DNA of 64,000 nt from Prevotella sp. UBA2756 (lineage in GTDB: Bacteria; Bacteroidota; Bacteroidia; Bacteroidales; Bacteroidaceae), in NCBI GenBank assembly GCA_002353205.1, contig DEJE01000049.1, positions 31,732 through 95,731 on the forward strand, read 5' to 3'. This document shows positions 42,430-51,204 of this stretch, one piece after another (within the stretch, counting starts at the first letter, position 1; each line of letters opens with the position of its first letter). The translations under genes and the position numbers were made by a program. The notes under the pieces are model-generated. The model worked only from the letters and a program-made list of their open reading frames with translations, was not told the origin of the DNA and did not search any database.

Positions 42430-43341
42430 ATGGCTGATTTAAGAGTAAAGATACATTCGTTGGAGCTGAAGAATCCTGTGATGACAGCTTCCGGAACGTT
42501 CGGCTACGGCCCCGAGTTTGCCGATTTCATCCCGTTGGATGGTCTCGGCGGCATCATCGTGAAAGGCACCACGCTCCATCCGCGTCAGGGCAACGACTAT
42601 CCGCGCATGGTGGAGACGGCCTCGGGCATGCTCAACTGCGTGGGGTTGCAGAACAAGGGCGTGGACTATTTCTGCGAGCATATCTATCCTGAAATCAAGG
42701 ATATCGATACGAACATCATCGTGAACGTGAGCGGCTCGTCGCCCGACGACTACGCCGAGTGTGCGGCCCGCGTGGATGCGCTGGAGAAGGTTCCTGCCAT
42801 CGAGCTGAACATCTCGTGCCCGAACGTGAAGCAGGGCGGCATGGCGTTCGGCGTCACTTGCGAGGGAACTGCCAGCGTGGTGAAGGCCGTCCGTGCGCGC
42901 TATCATAAGACGATGATTGTGAAGCTCTCGCCCAACGTCACGAACATCGCCGACATCGCGCGAGCCGTAGAGGCAGAAGGAGCCGACAGCGTTTCGCTCA
43001 TCAATACGCTCATGGGCATGGCCATCGACATTGAGAAGCGCCGCCCCCGACTGAGCATCAACACCGGCGGACTGAGCGGCCCGGCCGTGAAGCCCGTAGC
43101 CCTGCGCATGGTGTGGCAGGTGGCGAAAGCCGTGAAGATTCCCGTTGTGGGACTTGGCGGCATCATGACGGCCGAGGATGCCATTGAGTTCCTCATGGCA
43201 GGTGCCACGGCCATCGAGATAGGGACGGCCAATTTCATCGATCCCACGGTGACCATCCGCGTTCGCGACGGCATCAGCGCGTGGCTCGACCGTCACGGCT
43301 GTCAGAGCGTGCAGGACATCATCGGGGCCTTGGAAGCCTGA
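42430..43341 (+). CDS. pyrD: Dihydroorotate dehydrogenase, catalytic subunit (class 1B)
   Basis: A 303-residue (beta/alpha)8 enzyme of pyrimidine synthesis. FMN and substrate motifs: [33 protein letters not shown] (with the catalytic Cys of class 1), [19 protein letters not shown] and [20 protein letters not shown]. It oxidises dihydroorotate to orotate and works with PyrK. It is followed by a strong terminator shared with the convergent gene. Confidence 0.95.
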   Translation: MADLRVKIHSLELKNPVMTASGTFGYGPEFADFIPLDGLGGIIVKGTTLHPRQGNDYPRMVETASGMLNCVGLQNKGVDYFCEHIYPEIKDIDTNIIVNVSGSSPDDYAECAARVDALEKVPAIELNISCPNVKQGGMAFGVTCEGTASVVKAVRARYHKTMIVKLSPNVTNIADIARAVEAEGADSVSLINTLMGMAIDIEKRRPRLSINTGGLSGPAVKPVALRMVWQVAKAVKIPVVGLGGIMTAEDAIEFLMAGATAIEIGTANFIDPTVTIRVRDGISAWLDRHGCQSVQDIIGALEA

Positions 43342-43357
43342 GCACGGTGTGGAAAAA

Positions 43358-43403
43358 AAGAATGGCGGAGATACAGACCGTTGTCTGTGTCCCCGCCATT
43401 CTT
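43358..43403. terminator. Terminator between pyrD and the convergent membrane-protein gene
   Basis: An 11-bp stem (AAGAATGGCGG and CCGCCATTCTT) encloses further pairing (GATACAGAC / GTCTGTGTC); A-run before and T-containing sequence after suit both directions. Confidence 0.82.
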
Positions 43404-43417
43404 CGTGTTCAGGATGT

Positions 43418-44041
43418 TCAGAGGCTCTTCTCGCCCGTGATTTCCTCTATCTGCCGGATAATCTCGTCGTTGGTGCGCTGCATCTTGAAGAAAATGCTCA
43501 GTCCGATGATGAGACCGATGACACCACCGATGCCTCCTCCGACGAGAAATCCCGTCGACATGGCGCGCTCCATCGAGTCGGCCGATGCGGCCTGTCCCTT
43601 GGTGTATATCTCCCATGCCATCCACACCAACCATACCACGAGCACTGCGAAGCTGACGATCTCGTTCTTCAAGCGCAGACTCTTCATCCGGCGCAGCTTG
43701 TAGGCCGTTTCGGTGAGGTTGCCCGTAAGGAACTCGCGGCTGTTCATGTTGTTGATATACCAGTCGGCAACGACGCAACCCGTCATGAAGAGGATGGTGA
43801 AGCCATAGAGCCACCAGGATAGATTCAGCATGATGGTCATGGGGAGGAAGCACAAGGCCACGAAAGGCACGGCAGCCACAGCAAACCAGAGGTATTTCTT
43901 GATCCACGACATCTTCGACTTCATCGACTCGCGCAGCAAGCGGTCGTTCACTATCTCCTGCTGGTCGAGCTTGTTCTTCAGCGCGTTGAGCGACTTGCGC
44001 ATTTCTTCCAGTTCCATTGAGTTGTCCAAATTCTTGTCCAT
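43418..44041 (-). CDS. Four-helix membrane protein downstream of an ECF sigma factor
   Basis: A 207-residue protein: a cytoplasmic helical N-terminus (MELEEMRKSLNALKNKLDQQ) followed by four membrane helices (about 49-68, 75-93, 130-148 and 167-187). The N-terminus is of a size that could bind a sigma factor, and the gene begins 15 bp after the ECF sigma gene, so an anti-sigma role is plausible but not shown by any motif. Otherwise it is an unknown membrane protein. Confidence 0.7.
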   Translation of the reverse strand: MDKNLDNSMELEEMRKSLNALKNKLDQQEIVNDRLLRESMKSKMSWIKKYLWFAVAAVPFVALCFLPMTIMLNLSWWLYGFTILFMTGCVVADWYINNMNSREFLTGNLTETAYKLRRMKSLRLKNEIVSFAVLVVWLVWMAWEIYTKGQAASADSMERAMSTGFLVGGGIGGVIGLIIGLSIFFKMQRTNDEIIRQIEEITGEKSL

Positions 44042-44056
44042 AGTTCTTCGTTCTTA

Positions 44057-44536
44057 TTATTCGTTCGACATTTTTTTCAGTTGTTCCTTGATGCGAAAGA
44101 GCCTTACGGAGACGTTCTTCGTAGAGATGCCCACCACCTGTCCTATCTCCTCGTAGCTCATGTTCTCCAGCCAGAGCAGGATGATGGCGCGGTCGAAGGC
44201 TCCCAGTCGGCTGATGCGCTTGCGCAGCATGTCGGCCTGGCGTGCGTCGCTGTCCTGGTCTTCAAAGAGGTTGACGCTCATCGAGAGGGGGATAGTCTTG
44301 CGGCGGCGCTTCTTGCGGTCCTGCGAGATGCAGGTGTTCAGGCTCACTCGGTAGACCCATGTTCGCACGTCGCTGCGCCCTTCGAAGCTGTCGAAGCCTT
44401 TCCACAGGTTGACCAGCACCTCTTGAAAGAGGTCGTTCACCTCGTCGGCATCGTTAGAGAACATGTAGCACACGGTGTAGATGGTGCTTTTCTGTTCTTT
44501 CACCACGTGGGTGAATTCCATTTCTTTTGTTTCCAT
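44057..44536 (-). CDS. ECF-type RNA polymerase sigma factor
   Basis: A 159-residue sigma factor. The start at 44536 (METKEMEFTHVVKEQKSTIY) gives the normal ECF length; upstream in-frame codons run into the leader. Region 2: YMFSNDADEVNDLFQEVLVN and GRSDVRTWVYRVSLNTC. Region 4: RLGAFDRAIILLWLENMSYE, EIGQVVGISTKNVSVRLFRI. It redirects RNA polymerase in response to a signal held by its membrane partner (next gene). A terminator and promoter lie in the leader region (44621-44732). Confidence 0.93.
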   Translation of the reverse strand: METKEMEFTHVVKEQKSTIYTVCYMFSNDADEVNDLFQEVLVNLWKGFDSFEGRSDVRTWVYRVSLNTCISQDRKKRRRKTIPLSMSVNLFEDQDSDARQADMLRKRISRLGAFDRAIILLWLENMSYEEIGQVVGISTKNVSVRLFRIKEQLKKMSNE

Positions 44537-44620
44537 AAACTCTTTTGTTTTTTTCTTTTTTCTGTTCATTAGACGCAGGGGTCGCCGAAAAGCTACAGGT
44601 TGACTGAAAAAAATATCAAA

Positions 44621-44649
44621 AAAAAGAGGGCGGCCAAACAACCGCCCTC
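44621..44649 (-). terminator. Terminator upstream of the sigma gene
   Basis: Stem GAGGGCGG / CCGCCCTC with 8-nt loop, followed on the minus strand by an 8-T run. It can end aroC readthrough and the short transcript from the promoter at 44725. Confidence 0.85.
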
Positions 44650-44718
44650 AACCAACACAAAAACTAAACTAGACTTAACTAGACAATAACGGGATTTTCA
44701 CAAACCCTAACCGTATTG
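44621..44718 (-). ncRNA. Candidate small RNA or leader between aroC and the sigma gene
   Basis: A promoter with TTG (44755-44753), 20-nt spacer and TACCTTTG (44732-44725) lies only ~75 bp before a strong terminator. The expected ~98-nt RNA contains repeated CTAGTTAAG/CTAGTTTAG sequence and ends in the terminator hairpin. It encodes no plausible peptide. It could be an independent sRNA or an attenuated leader of the sigma gene. No known family recognised. Confidence 0.5.
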
Positions 44719-44794
44719 CCGATACAAAGGTACGCATTAAGTTTGAAACCGCCAAGGATTTTCTTTGTTTTTTTCGCTTTTAGCCTTGATTTTT

Positions 44795-45910
44795 TCACTT
44801 TTTAACGCTCTTATCGGCTAAATAGGCATCCAGAAGGGTCATTGCGGCCATTGCTTCCACAATGGGGACGGCTCTTGGGAGCACGCACGGGTCGTGGCGA
44901 CCGCGCGCTTTGAGTGTTGTGGCGCGCCCATGGATGTCTACGGTGGGTTGTTCTTGCAGCAGCGTGGCCACGGGCTTGAAGGCCACGCGGAACCAGATGT
45001 CCTGCCCGTTGCTGATGCCCCCTTGAATGCCTCCGCTGTGGTTGGTCAGCGTGGTCAGGCGCGGGGCGGCGCCTGATGTGCCCTCGTCGTCGGTTGGCAG
45101 GTCGTCGAGAGGCGCGAAACGGTCGTTCTGCTGCGATCCGCGCGTCAGAATGCTGTCGAAGCCGTCGCCGTATTCGAAGCCCTTGGCAGCGTTGATGCTC
45201 AGCATGGCCGCTCCCAAGAGGGCATGCAGCTTGCCGAACTCCGGCTCGCCGAGTCCCGGCGGACAGCCTCTCACCACGCACGTGATGATGCCGCCCACTG
45301 TGTCGCCCTCGGCTTTCACGCGGGCGATGAGCTCCTCCATCAGCGCCGCCTTCTCGGGGTCGGGGCAGCGCACGATGTTCTCTTCGGCCTTTTCCAGGTC
45401 GTAGCGGTGGTAGTCTTTGTCGAGAGCGATGTCGGCCACCTGCGATGTGTATGCCCTGATGCTGACGCCTAACTGTCGCAGGGCCAGCTTGGCCAGCGCG
45501 CCGCCCACGCACCGTGCTATCGTGATGCGCGCCGACGACCGTCCTCCTCCGCGGTGGTCGCGAATACCGTATTTATAATAATAGGTGTAGTCGGCATGGC
45601 TCGGTCGGAACAGCAGCCGCATGTTCTCATAGTCGTCCGAGTGCTGGTTGTTGTTTCGCACCACAAAACCGATGGGCGCTCCCGTCGACCGTCCTTCGAA
45701 CACGCCGCTCAGCAGTTCCACCTTGTCCTCCTCCTTGCGGTCGGTGGTGATGTGGCTCTGTCCGGGGCGCCTTCTGTCCAGCTCCCCCTGTATGAAGTCC
45801 ATGTCGATGTCGATGCCTGGAGGCATGCCGTCGACCACACCGCCCACGGCCACCCCGTGACTCTCGCCGAAGGTGGTCAGTGTGAACAGCGTTCCGAATG
45901 TATTGCGCAT
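44795..45910 (-). CDS. aroC: Chorismate synthase
   Basis: A 371-residue enzyme, the last step of the shikimate pathway, making chorismate from EPSP with reduced FMN. The start at 45910 ([19 protein letters not shown]) is chosen over an in-frame ATG at 46009 that lies in repeat DNA. Signature motifs: [53 protein letters not shown] and [18 protein letters not shown]. The gene lies after slyD on the same strand, separated by repeats. Confidence 0.95.
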   Translation of the reverse strand: MRNTFGTLFTLTTFGESHGVAVGGVVDGMPPGIDIDMDFIQGELDRRRPGQSHITTDRKEEDKVELLSGVFEGRSTGAPIGFVVRNNNQHSDDYENMRLLFRPSHADYTYYYKYGIRDHRGGGRSSARITIARCVGGALAKLALRQLGVSIRAYTSQVADIALDKDYHRYDLEKAEENIVRCPDPEKAALMEELIARVKAEGDTVGGIITCVVRGCPPGLGEPEFGKLHALLGAAMLSINAAKGFEYGDGFDSILTRGSQQNDRFAPLDDLPTDDEGTSGAAPRLTTLTNHSGGIQGGISNGQDIWFRVAFKPVATLLQEQPTVDIHGRATTLKARGRHDPCVLPRAVPIVEAMAAMTLLDAYLADKSVKK

Positions 45911-45919
45911 GATTTGTTT

Positions 45920-46053
45920 CTTTAAGTTGACGAGTTGTTTCTTAAGTTGACGAGTTGACAAGTTGACGAGTTGACAAGTTGTTTGCTTTGATAATTCTTC
46001 ACTCTTCACTTTTAACTCTTCACTTTTAACTCTTCACTCTTCACTCTTCACTC
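45920..46053. repeat. Short direct repeats between slyD and aroC
   Basis: Several copies of AAGTTGACGAGTTG (45924-45985) are followed by copies of CTTCACT(T/C)TTAACT (about 45988-46053). Similar AATTAAGAATTAAGAGTTAAG runs follow the small secreted protein gene at 47396. Confidence 0.75.
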
Positions 46054-46054
46054 T

Positions 46055-46642
46055 TTAGTGGCAGTGCCCGCAACCGCACCCGTCGCCATGGTGATGGTCG
46101 TGACCGCAGTCGCTACCGCAGTCGCCGCATCCGCATCCGCAGCCCTCGCCGCTCATCATGTTGATCATGTGCTGAATTTCCTCGTTCGTGGCCTCGCGGT
46201 TCTCCACCACGCTTCCCTCGAAGCTCAGCTCCTTACCGGCCAGCGGGTGGTTCAGGTCGATCTTCACGCTCTGCTCTCCGATTTCCAGCACGCGCCCTTG
46301 GAAACGCTGGCCGTCCTCGTTCTGCAACGGCAGGATGGCATCCACAAACACGTTGTCGTGGTCGAAATGCCCGTTGATGCAGAACATCTCGCGGTCCAGG
46401 TCTACCACGCGCTCCGCCTCGTAGTTGCCGTAGGCCTGCTCCTTGGTGAGTTTGAACTTAAACGTAGAGCCTTTCTGCAGCCCGGTCACCTGTGTCTCAA
46501 ACTCGGGCAGCGTGATGCCGAAACCGCTGATAAACTCGAAGGGTCGCTCGGCCGTGGCCTCCTCGATAAACTCCAGTGACTTCTCGCCGGCGGCATACAG
46601 CTTGTAGGCCACGGCAATGTATTGGTTCTTCTGTTCTTCCAT
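46055..46642 (-). CDS. slyD: SlyD-type FKBP peptidyl-prolyl isomerase with metal-binding tail
   Basis: A 195-residue protein. The start at 46642 follows a TAAATTTG box by 28 bp; an open frame to 46993 reads through promoter DNA. The FKBP core with inserted flap is visible (YKLYAAGEKSLEFIEEATAE, GFGITLPEFETQVTGLQKGS, LTKEQAYGNYEAERVVDL, QRFQGRVLEIGEQSVKIDLN HPLAGKEL). The tail is rich in Cys and His (CGCGCGDCGSDCGHDHHHGD, CGCGHCH), typical for nickel or zinc binding in SlyD. It is a cytoplasmic chaperone/isomerase. Confidence 0.93.
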   Translation of the reverse strand: MEEQKNQYIAVAYKLYAAGEKSLEFIEEATAERPFEFISGFGITLPEFETQVTGLQKGSTFKFKLTKEQAYGNYEAERVVDLDREMFCINGHFDHDNVFVDAILPLQNEDGQRFQGRVLEIGEQSVKIDLNHPLAGKELSFEGSVVENREATNEEIQHMINMMSGEGCGCGCGDCGSDCGHDHHHGDGCGCGHCH

Positions 46643-47035
46643 TGTTCTTTTTCTCTGATGATTTGCCTGCAAATTTACGCATAATAATCGACATGGCAAA
46701 ATATTGCCGCCCATTTCGCCACCGCATGTCCGTTCTTCACCGTGTAGAAAAGCGCCAAAGCCTCTTGCGCGTCTCGTTTTTTCGTGCGTTAATACAACTT
46801 TCCGGCAATACCTATTTATATATAGAAACAGCAGCGAGGAAAGGGAATTTCGGGATGTGGGTGTTTTTTTGATGTGCGTCAAAAAAGCGGGCGTTTTGGG
46901 CAAAGATGAGGCGGAAAACGATTGCTGGTTTGGAAAAAGCCCATACCTTTGCAGCGTCAAAAAACAGAAAAAGGCGCTGAAGAGTGGCGCCACAGGATAA
47001 CAATTTTAGGATAACAAAAAAGAAAGGAAAAGATT
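46643..47035. other. Intergenic region with divergent promoters
   Basis: The minus-strand promoter of slyD is TAAATTTG (46677-46670) with TTTG 19 nt upstream. The plus-strand promoter of the next gene is TACCTTTG (46944-46951) with ATTG 19 nt upstream. Between them is a TAGGTATTG box on the minus strand (46814-46806). A 98-codon open frame (46704-47000) crosses the promoter and is not believed. Confidence 0.7.
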
Positions 47036-47395
47036 ATGAAAAGATTTTTGATGACCGTCGTAGCAGTGCTCAGCATGACTATGGCATTTGCAGAGGATGA
47101 GAATCTGAACAGCACAAGCAGCATGCAGGCTTATCGCATGGAGGTGAACTACAGCAAGCTTGGTGAAGCCCTCGACCTGACCATCGACCAGATGGAGGCG
47201 GTGCAGGATATCCACCGCGAGTTCTGCGCTAACATGATGAGTGTGGCCGCTGCCAACGAAGAGGCTCGTCCGTCAATGATGAAGAACGCCATCAACAACA
47301 ACCTCCGCTACATGCGTATGGTGCTTGACCGCAAGCAGTACAAGCGTTACCTGCTGCTGCTGAACACTACTCTGGTGAACAGGGGACTCATTTAA
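47036..47395 (+). CDS. Small secreted helical protein
   Basis: A 119-residue protein with a signal peptide (MKRFLMTVVAVLSMTMAFAE). The mature ~100 residues are helical and rich in Met (MQAYRMEVNYSKLGEALDLT, MMKNAINNNLRYMRMVLDRK). No known motif is visible. A good promoter lies 85 bp upstream and a terminator 96 bp downstream, so it is a single-gene unit, probably abundant. Confidence 0.72.
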   Translation: MKRFLMTVVAVLSMTMAFAEDENLNSTSSMQAYRMEVNYSKLGEALDLTIDQMEAVQDIHREFCANMMSVAAANEEARPSMMKNAINNNLRYMRMVLDRKQYKRYLLLLNTTLVNRGLI

Positions 47396-47490
47396 GTTAA
47401 GAATTAAGAATTAAGAATTAAGAGTTAAGAGTTGTCGCCCGACAATTACGAAAAAGAGAGAGAATTTGTGTTATAAAAACAACCGAAATG

Positions 47491-47521
47491 GCCGCGTTCC
47501 TTGCCGGGACGCGGCTTTTTT
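47491..47521 (+). terminator. Rho-independent terminator
   Basis: Stem GCCGCGTTCC / GGGACGCGGC (one G-U pair), 5-nt loop, then six T. It ends the small secreted protein unit. Confidence 0.87.
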
Positions 47522-47565
47522 CGTGTTTTTTGCTGACAAAAGTCGCGGGAAATCATTTTTTTTAT

Positions 47566-47573
47566 TACCTTTG
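47566..47573 (+). promoter_or_regulatory. -7 box of the subtilisin-family protease gene
   Basis: TACCTTTG, 26 bp before the start codon; the -33 box is not clear. Confidence 0.65.
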
Positions 47574-47599
47574 TGCTCATAACGTAACCACTAATCGAC

Positions 47600-49822
47600 A
47601 TGAAGAAGATATTTTTCTTATTGTTTCTGTGCATGCTGTCGGCTGTCTGCCGGGCTTCGGGCGACGGGCGGGGCAACCTGCTGAAGATGTCGTCGTATGT
47701 TCGCCGGGCGGCCACGGAGTACAGTCAGGAGGCGCGTCGCATGCCAGGCCGTGACCACAGAGGTGCGGAATCAATCTGTGCCTTCGTGCGCATTGCGGGC
47801 GACGGGGCTGCCGAACTGTCGCACTATGGCTGTCGCGTGCTGGAACGCTTCGGCGACATCTACATAGCCGACATCCCTACGGACCGTCTGGCCGCGCTGT
47901 CGGAGAGCCAGTCGGTGAGCCGAATCGAGGCCAGTGAGCCTTGCACGGTGCTCAACGACACGTCGAGGATGGTGATTGGTGTCAACATGGTGCACGAGGG
48001 GGCAGGCACTTTGCCGCAGGCCTTCACGGGCAAGGGAGTCGTGGTGGGTGTTGAAGACATTGGCTTCGACGTCACACATCCCACGTTCTACAGCCGTGAC
48101 CTGTCGGAATACCGCGTGAAGCGCCTTTGGGACCAGCTCTCTGACGACACGCTGAACAGCACGCTCTATGTGGGGCGCGACTACCAGACGCAGGAGGAGA
48201 TTCTGGCTGTGGCTCATACACGCGACGGACTGAGGCAGACCCATGGCACGCACACGGCAGGAACGGCCGTGGGCAGCGGCTACGAGGGCCGTTATGGCGG
48301 CGTGGCCTTCGAGAGCGACATCTGTCTGATTGGCAATGCCGTGAGCAACAACATTGCTTTGGTGGACAGCGTGAACCGCAAAAAGTACACGTCGGCCACC
48401 GATGCGCTGGGCTTCAAGTACGCTTTCGACTATGCCGACTCGGTGGGTAAGCCGTGCGTGGTGTCGTTCAGCGAGGGTTCGCAGATGGATCTCTGGGGCG
48501 ACGATGTGCTCTTCTTCGAGGTGTTGCAGCAGATGACAGGTCCCGGACACATCATCGTGGCATCGGCAGGCAACGAGGGTCGCAACAAGAACTATATCGA
48601 CAAGCCTGTTGGAGTGGAGTCGGCGGGAGCCTTCATCCGCGTGGGTAAACCTTATGCCCACTTCATGATCCGCTCTGACAAGCCTGTGGACATACGAATG
48701 AAGGCATATTATAGGCGCAACGACCCCGATACCCTCACCTTCGAGACGGAAGGTCTGGTACTGCTGCCCGACTCGGAGCTGGTCGACACTGTCTACACGC
48801 GGGGCGGAAGTCAGTATGTCATCGACATGGCCGCCTATCCCTGCGCCTACGACTCGACGAAGATGGTCTACGAGGCTTATATCCTGGGCTCGGCAAAAGA
48901 CTTCGGAGCCACCATTCCGACGTCGTTCGAGATTGTCGGCACCGATGCCCATGCCGAGTTCTTCTGTCTGGGCGGTGCTCTGTACAATGGCGTGTTCTCC
49001 GATCCGACCCTTACCGATGCCATTGCACGCTACAGCGTGTTGGTGCCTGGCGGTGCCCCGTCGGTGGTCTGCGTGGGAGCCACCTCGTACCGCACGCAGA
49101 TTGTGAACTACGAGGGCGACACGTTGCGCAACGATGAAGGAACGGGCGGCGTGCGAGCCAGTTACAGCAGCGTGGGACCGACATTCTACGAGGGTATCAA
49201 GCCCGACGTGATGGCCCCTGGCACGAATGTCATTTCGTCGTACAGCAGCTACTATTTAGAGAACAATCCGATAGCGTCGGATATCCGTTGGAGCGTGGAG
49301 CACTTCGACTTCAACGGTCGCACCTATGCCTGGACCAGCGATATGGGAACGTCGATGTCGACCCCCTTGGTCTCGGGCATCATCGCCCTGTGGCTGCAGG
49401 CGAAGCCCGACCTGACGGCCGAAGAGGTGAAGGAGGTGTTCAGTCGCACGTGCCGACGCTACGAGAAAGACTGGGACTATCCCAACATCTACTACGGGTA
49501 TGGTGAGATTGATGCCTATGCCGGCCTGATAGACATCTTGGGACTGGGGAGCAGCATACCGCAGTTGTCGGCATCGCAGCCACGCGGCGTGACCTTCTCG
49601 CTCCATGGCGACTGTCTGCGGTTGCATTTCGCCCAGCCCACGCAGCGTCCTACGACCGTAGAGATTTATTCGCTTGCCGGAGTGAGGGTGGCATCGCTGA
49701 CCCTCGGGGCCGGTGTCACGGAGGAGGAGTGCCGTATGGATGGTCTGGCGCGTGGCGTCTATGCCGTGCAGTTGCGCAGCAGCGAACCGACCGTGCAAGG
49801 TTCCACCCTTGTGCGATTGTAG
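47600..49822 (+). CDS. S8 (subtilisin-like) serine protease with C-terminal sorting-type domain
   Basis: A 740-residue secreted protease. Signal peptide MKKIFFLLFLCMLSAVCRAS. The catalytic triad regions are visible: Asp in VVVGVEDIGFDVTHP, His in THGTHTAGTAVGSG, Ser in GTSMSTPLVSGIIALWL. A beta-domain is inserted between His and Ser regions (about 330-470). The last ~80 residues resemble the Bacteroidota C-terminal sorting domain (VEIYSLAGVRVASLTLGAGV, LARGVYAVQLRSS). It probably acts at the cell surface. Substrate unknown. Confidence 0.92.
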   Translation: MKKIFFLLFLCMLSAVCRASGDGRGNLLKMSSYVRRAATEYSQEARRMPGRDHRGAESICAFVRIAGDGAAELSHYGCRVLERFGDIYIADIPTDRLAALSESQSVSRIEASEPCTVLNDTSRMVIGVNMVHEGAGTLPQAFTGKGVVVGVEDIGFDVTHPTFYSRDLSEYRVKRLWDQLSDDTLNSTLYVGRDYQTQEEILAVAHTRDGLRQTHGTHTAGTAVGSGYEGRYGGVAFESDICLIGNAVSNNIALVDSVNRKKYTSATDALGFKYAFDYADSVGKPCVVSFSEGSQMDLWGDDVLFFEVLQQMTGPGHIIVASAGNEGRNKNYIDKPVGVESAGAFIRVGKPYAHFMIRSDKPVDIRMKAYYRRNDPDTLTFETEGLVLLPDSELVDTVYTRGGSQYVIDMAAYPCAYDSTKMVYEAYILGSAKDFGATIPTSFEIVGTDAHAEFFCLGGALYNGVFSDPTLTDAIARYSVLVPGGAPSVVCVGATSYRTQIVNYEGDTLRNDEGTGGVRASYSSVGPTFYEGIKPDVMAPGTNVISSYSSYYLENNPIASDIRWSVEHFDFNGRTYAWTSDMGTSMSTPLVSGIIALWLQAKPDLTAEEVKEVFSRTCRRYEKDWDYPNIYYGYGEIDAYAGLIDILGLGSSIPQLSASQPRGVTFSLHGDCLRLHFAQPTQRPTTVEIYSLAGVRVASLTLGAGVTEEECRMDGLARGVYAVQLRSSEPTVQGSTLVRL

Positions 49823-49863
49823 TTTGACCGATCAACCACCTCCTCCTTTCCCCATAAATAGGT

Positions 49864-49921
49864 ATTCGTGCAAAACCTCATTTTTAGGTATTGCACGAAT
49901 CTTTTTTTCCCCGTATCTTTG
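49864..49921 (+). promoter_or_regulatory. Promoter with overlapping inverted repeat and TAGGTATT repeats
   Basis: TTG (49891-49893), 20 nt, TATCTTTG (49914-49921). The -33 box lies in the right arm of a 10-bp inverted repeat ATTCGTGCAA (49864-49873) / TTGCACGAAT (49891-49900). TAGGTATT occurs directly repeated at 49859-49866 and 49885-49892. Confidence 0.7.
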
Positions 49922-49927
49922 CAGTCG

Positions 49928-50009
49928 AATAGAAGATATAATCTTGTTCGCTAGATAACATAATGTTTTTGTATACAGAAAAAGGCTGTCCGTGAGGATA
50001 GCCTTTTTT
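49928..50009 (+). ncRNA. Candidate small RNA between protease and transpeptidase genes
   Basis: The promoter at 49891-49921 is followed after ~80 nt by a terminator, with no open frame between them. The transcript would be about 82 nt. The downstream transpeptidase gene has its own promoter after the terminator. No known RNA family is recognised. Confidence 0.5.
49979..50009 (+). terminator. Rho-independent terminator
   Basis: Stem AAAAGGCTGTCC / GGATAGCCTTTT with a GTGA loop and terminal T-run. Confidence 0.83.
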
Positions 50010-50044
50010 CGCTTCAAACATTTTGCCGTTACGCAAAAAAACTA

Positions 50045-50052
50045 TACTTTTG
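50045..50052 (+). promoter_or_regulatory. -7 box of the transpeptidase gene
   Basis: TACTTTTG, about 22 bp before the chosen start codon. It excludes upstream in-frame start codons. Confidence 0.65.
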
Positions 50053-50073
50053 CAGGCAAACTTCTTTTCAAGC

Positions 50074-51204
50074 ATGTATACGATGACAAGAAACATCTTC
50101 TATATACTCATCTCGGTCGTGTTGTTCGCCGTTGCAGTAACGGCAAGGGCCGACGACGCACCGCTCACTACGCGCCCCTTGTTGCAGGAACTGGGTCGGC
50201 AGCTGTTGCAAGGCAAGCAAGGCAGCATCGTGGCCATCAAGCCTGCGACGGGCGAGATTGTCTGTCTGGTGACCAATTCGCCCTCGGGCAGCAACCTCTC
50301 TTTGGCCATTGGCACGGCCTACGCCCCCGGCTCCACGTTTAAGACGGCTCAGGCGTTGGTGATGCTTTCCGAGGGATTCATCAGTCCGGAGCAGGTGAAC
50401 GACTGCAACGGCGGCTTTACCGACGGCAATATCCATGTGGGCTGCCACAAGCACGCCACACCACTGGCCTTGGCCGATGCGCTGGCCTTTTCGTGCAACA
50501 CGTGGTTCCTCTCCAATTTCATGGCCTTGCTCAACGACGATTTCCTCTATGCCGACCCCAGCGAGGCCATCACCGTGTGGCATAAGTATATGACAAGCAT
50601 GGGGCTGGGCGGACCGTTGGGTGTAGACTTGACGGGCGAGCGTGGCGGCTTGGTGGCCAACGCTGCCTATCTGAACCGTCGTTACAAGCAGGGATGGGAT
50701 GCGCGCACGATTCTCTGGGCCGGGATGGGGCAGGGTGACATCACGATGACACCGCTGCAGATGTGCAATCTGGCCGTCACCATAGCTAACCGAGGCTTTT
50801 TCTTCACGCCCCATATCCATCAGGCCACGGCATCGAAGCCTTTGGCTGCGCGGTTCAAGCGTCGTAGGCAGACGCTCGTCGGCCGGGATGCCTACGGTCC
50901 GGTGATCGAAGGCATGCGCAGAGCGGTGGAAAAGGGCACCTGTACAGCAGCGCGCGCCAGCTATACTGTTTGCGGCAAGACGGGAACGGTGGAGAATGCG
51001 GGCAAGGATCATTCTGCTTTCATGGGCTTTGCACCGATGAACGATCCAAAGATTGCCATTGCCGTCTATATTGAGCATGGCGGTTTCGGTTCCGACATGG
51101 CCGTACCCATCGCGTCGCTCATCATGGAAATGTATCTCAAGGGTCAGCTTTCGGAAACGTCGAAAGCCAAGGCTAAACGGTTGGCGAAGGTTCGGCTGTT
51201 CTAA
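50074..51204 (+). CDS. Penicillin-binding transpeptidase domain protein (no dimerisation domain)
   Basis: A 376-residue protein from the ATG at 50074; ATG at 50083 is an alternative, and earlier codons precede the promoter. After a membrane-anchoring or signal segment (FYILISVVLFAVAVTARA) the whole protein is one transpeptidase domain: APGSTFKT (active Ser87 and Lys90), FSCNTWF (SxN) and CGKTGTVEN (KTG). It lacks the N-terminal pedestal of class B PBPs. It should cross-link peptidoglycan or be a penicillin-recognising enzyme with a special role. It overlaps the convergent flavoprotein gene by 4 bp. Confidence 0.88.
   Translation: MYTMTRNIFYILISVVLFAVAVTARADDAPLTTRPLLQELGRQLLQGKQGSIVAIKPATGEIVCLVTNSPSGSNLSLAIGTAYAPGSTFKTAQALVMLSEGFISPEQVNDCNGGFTDGNIHVGCHKHATPLALADALAFSCNTWFLSNFMALLNDDFLYADPSEAITVWHKYMTSMGLGGPLGVDLTGERGGLVANAAYLNRRYKQGWDARTILWAGMGQGDITMTPLQMCNLAVTIANRGFFFTPHIHQATASKPLAARFKRRRQTLVGRDAYGPVIEGMRRAVEKGTCTAARASYTVCGKTGTVENAGKDHSAFMGFAPMNDPKIAIAVYIEHGGFGSDMAVPIASLIMEMYLKGQLSETSKAKAKRLAKVRLF

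Noticed and set aside
45920..46053. Insertion-sequence remnant
   Set aside because: Only short direct repeats; no transposase remains and no terminal inverted repeats.
46704..47000. 98-codon open frame
   Set aside because: It crosses two promoters and shows no protein features.
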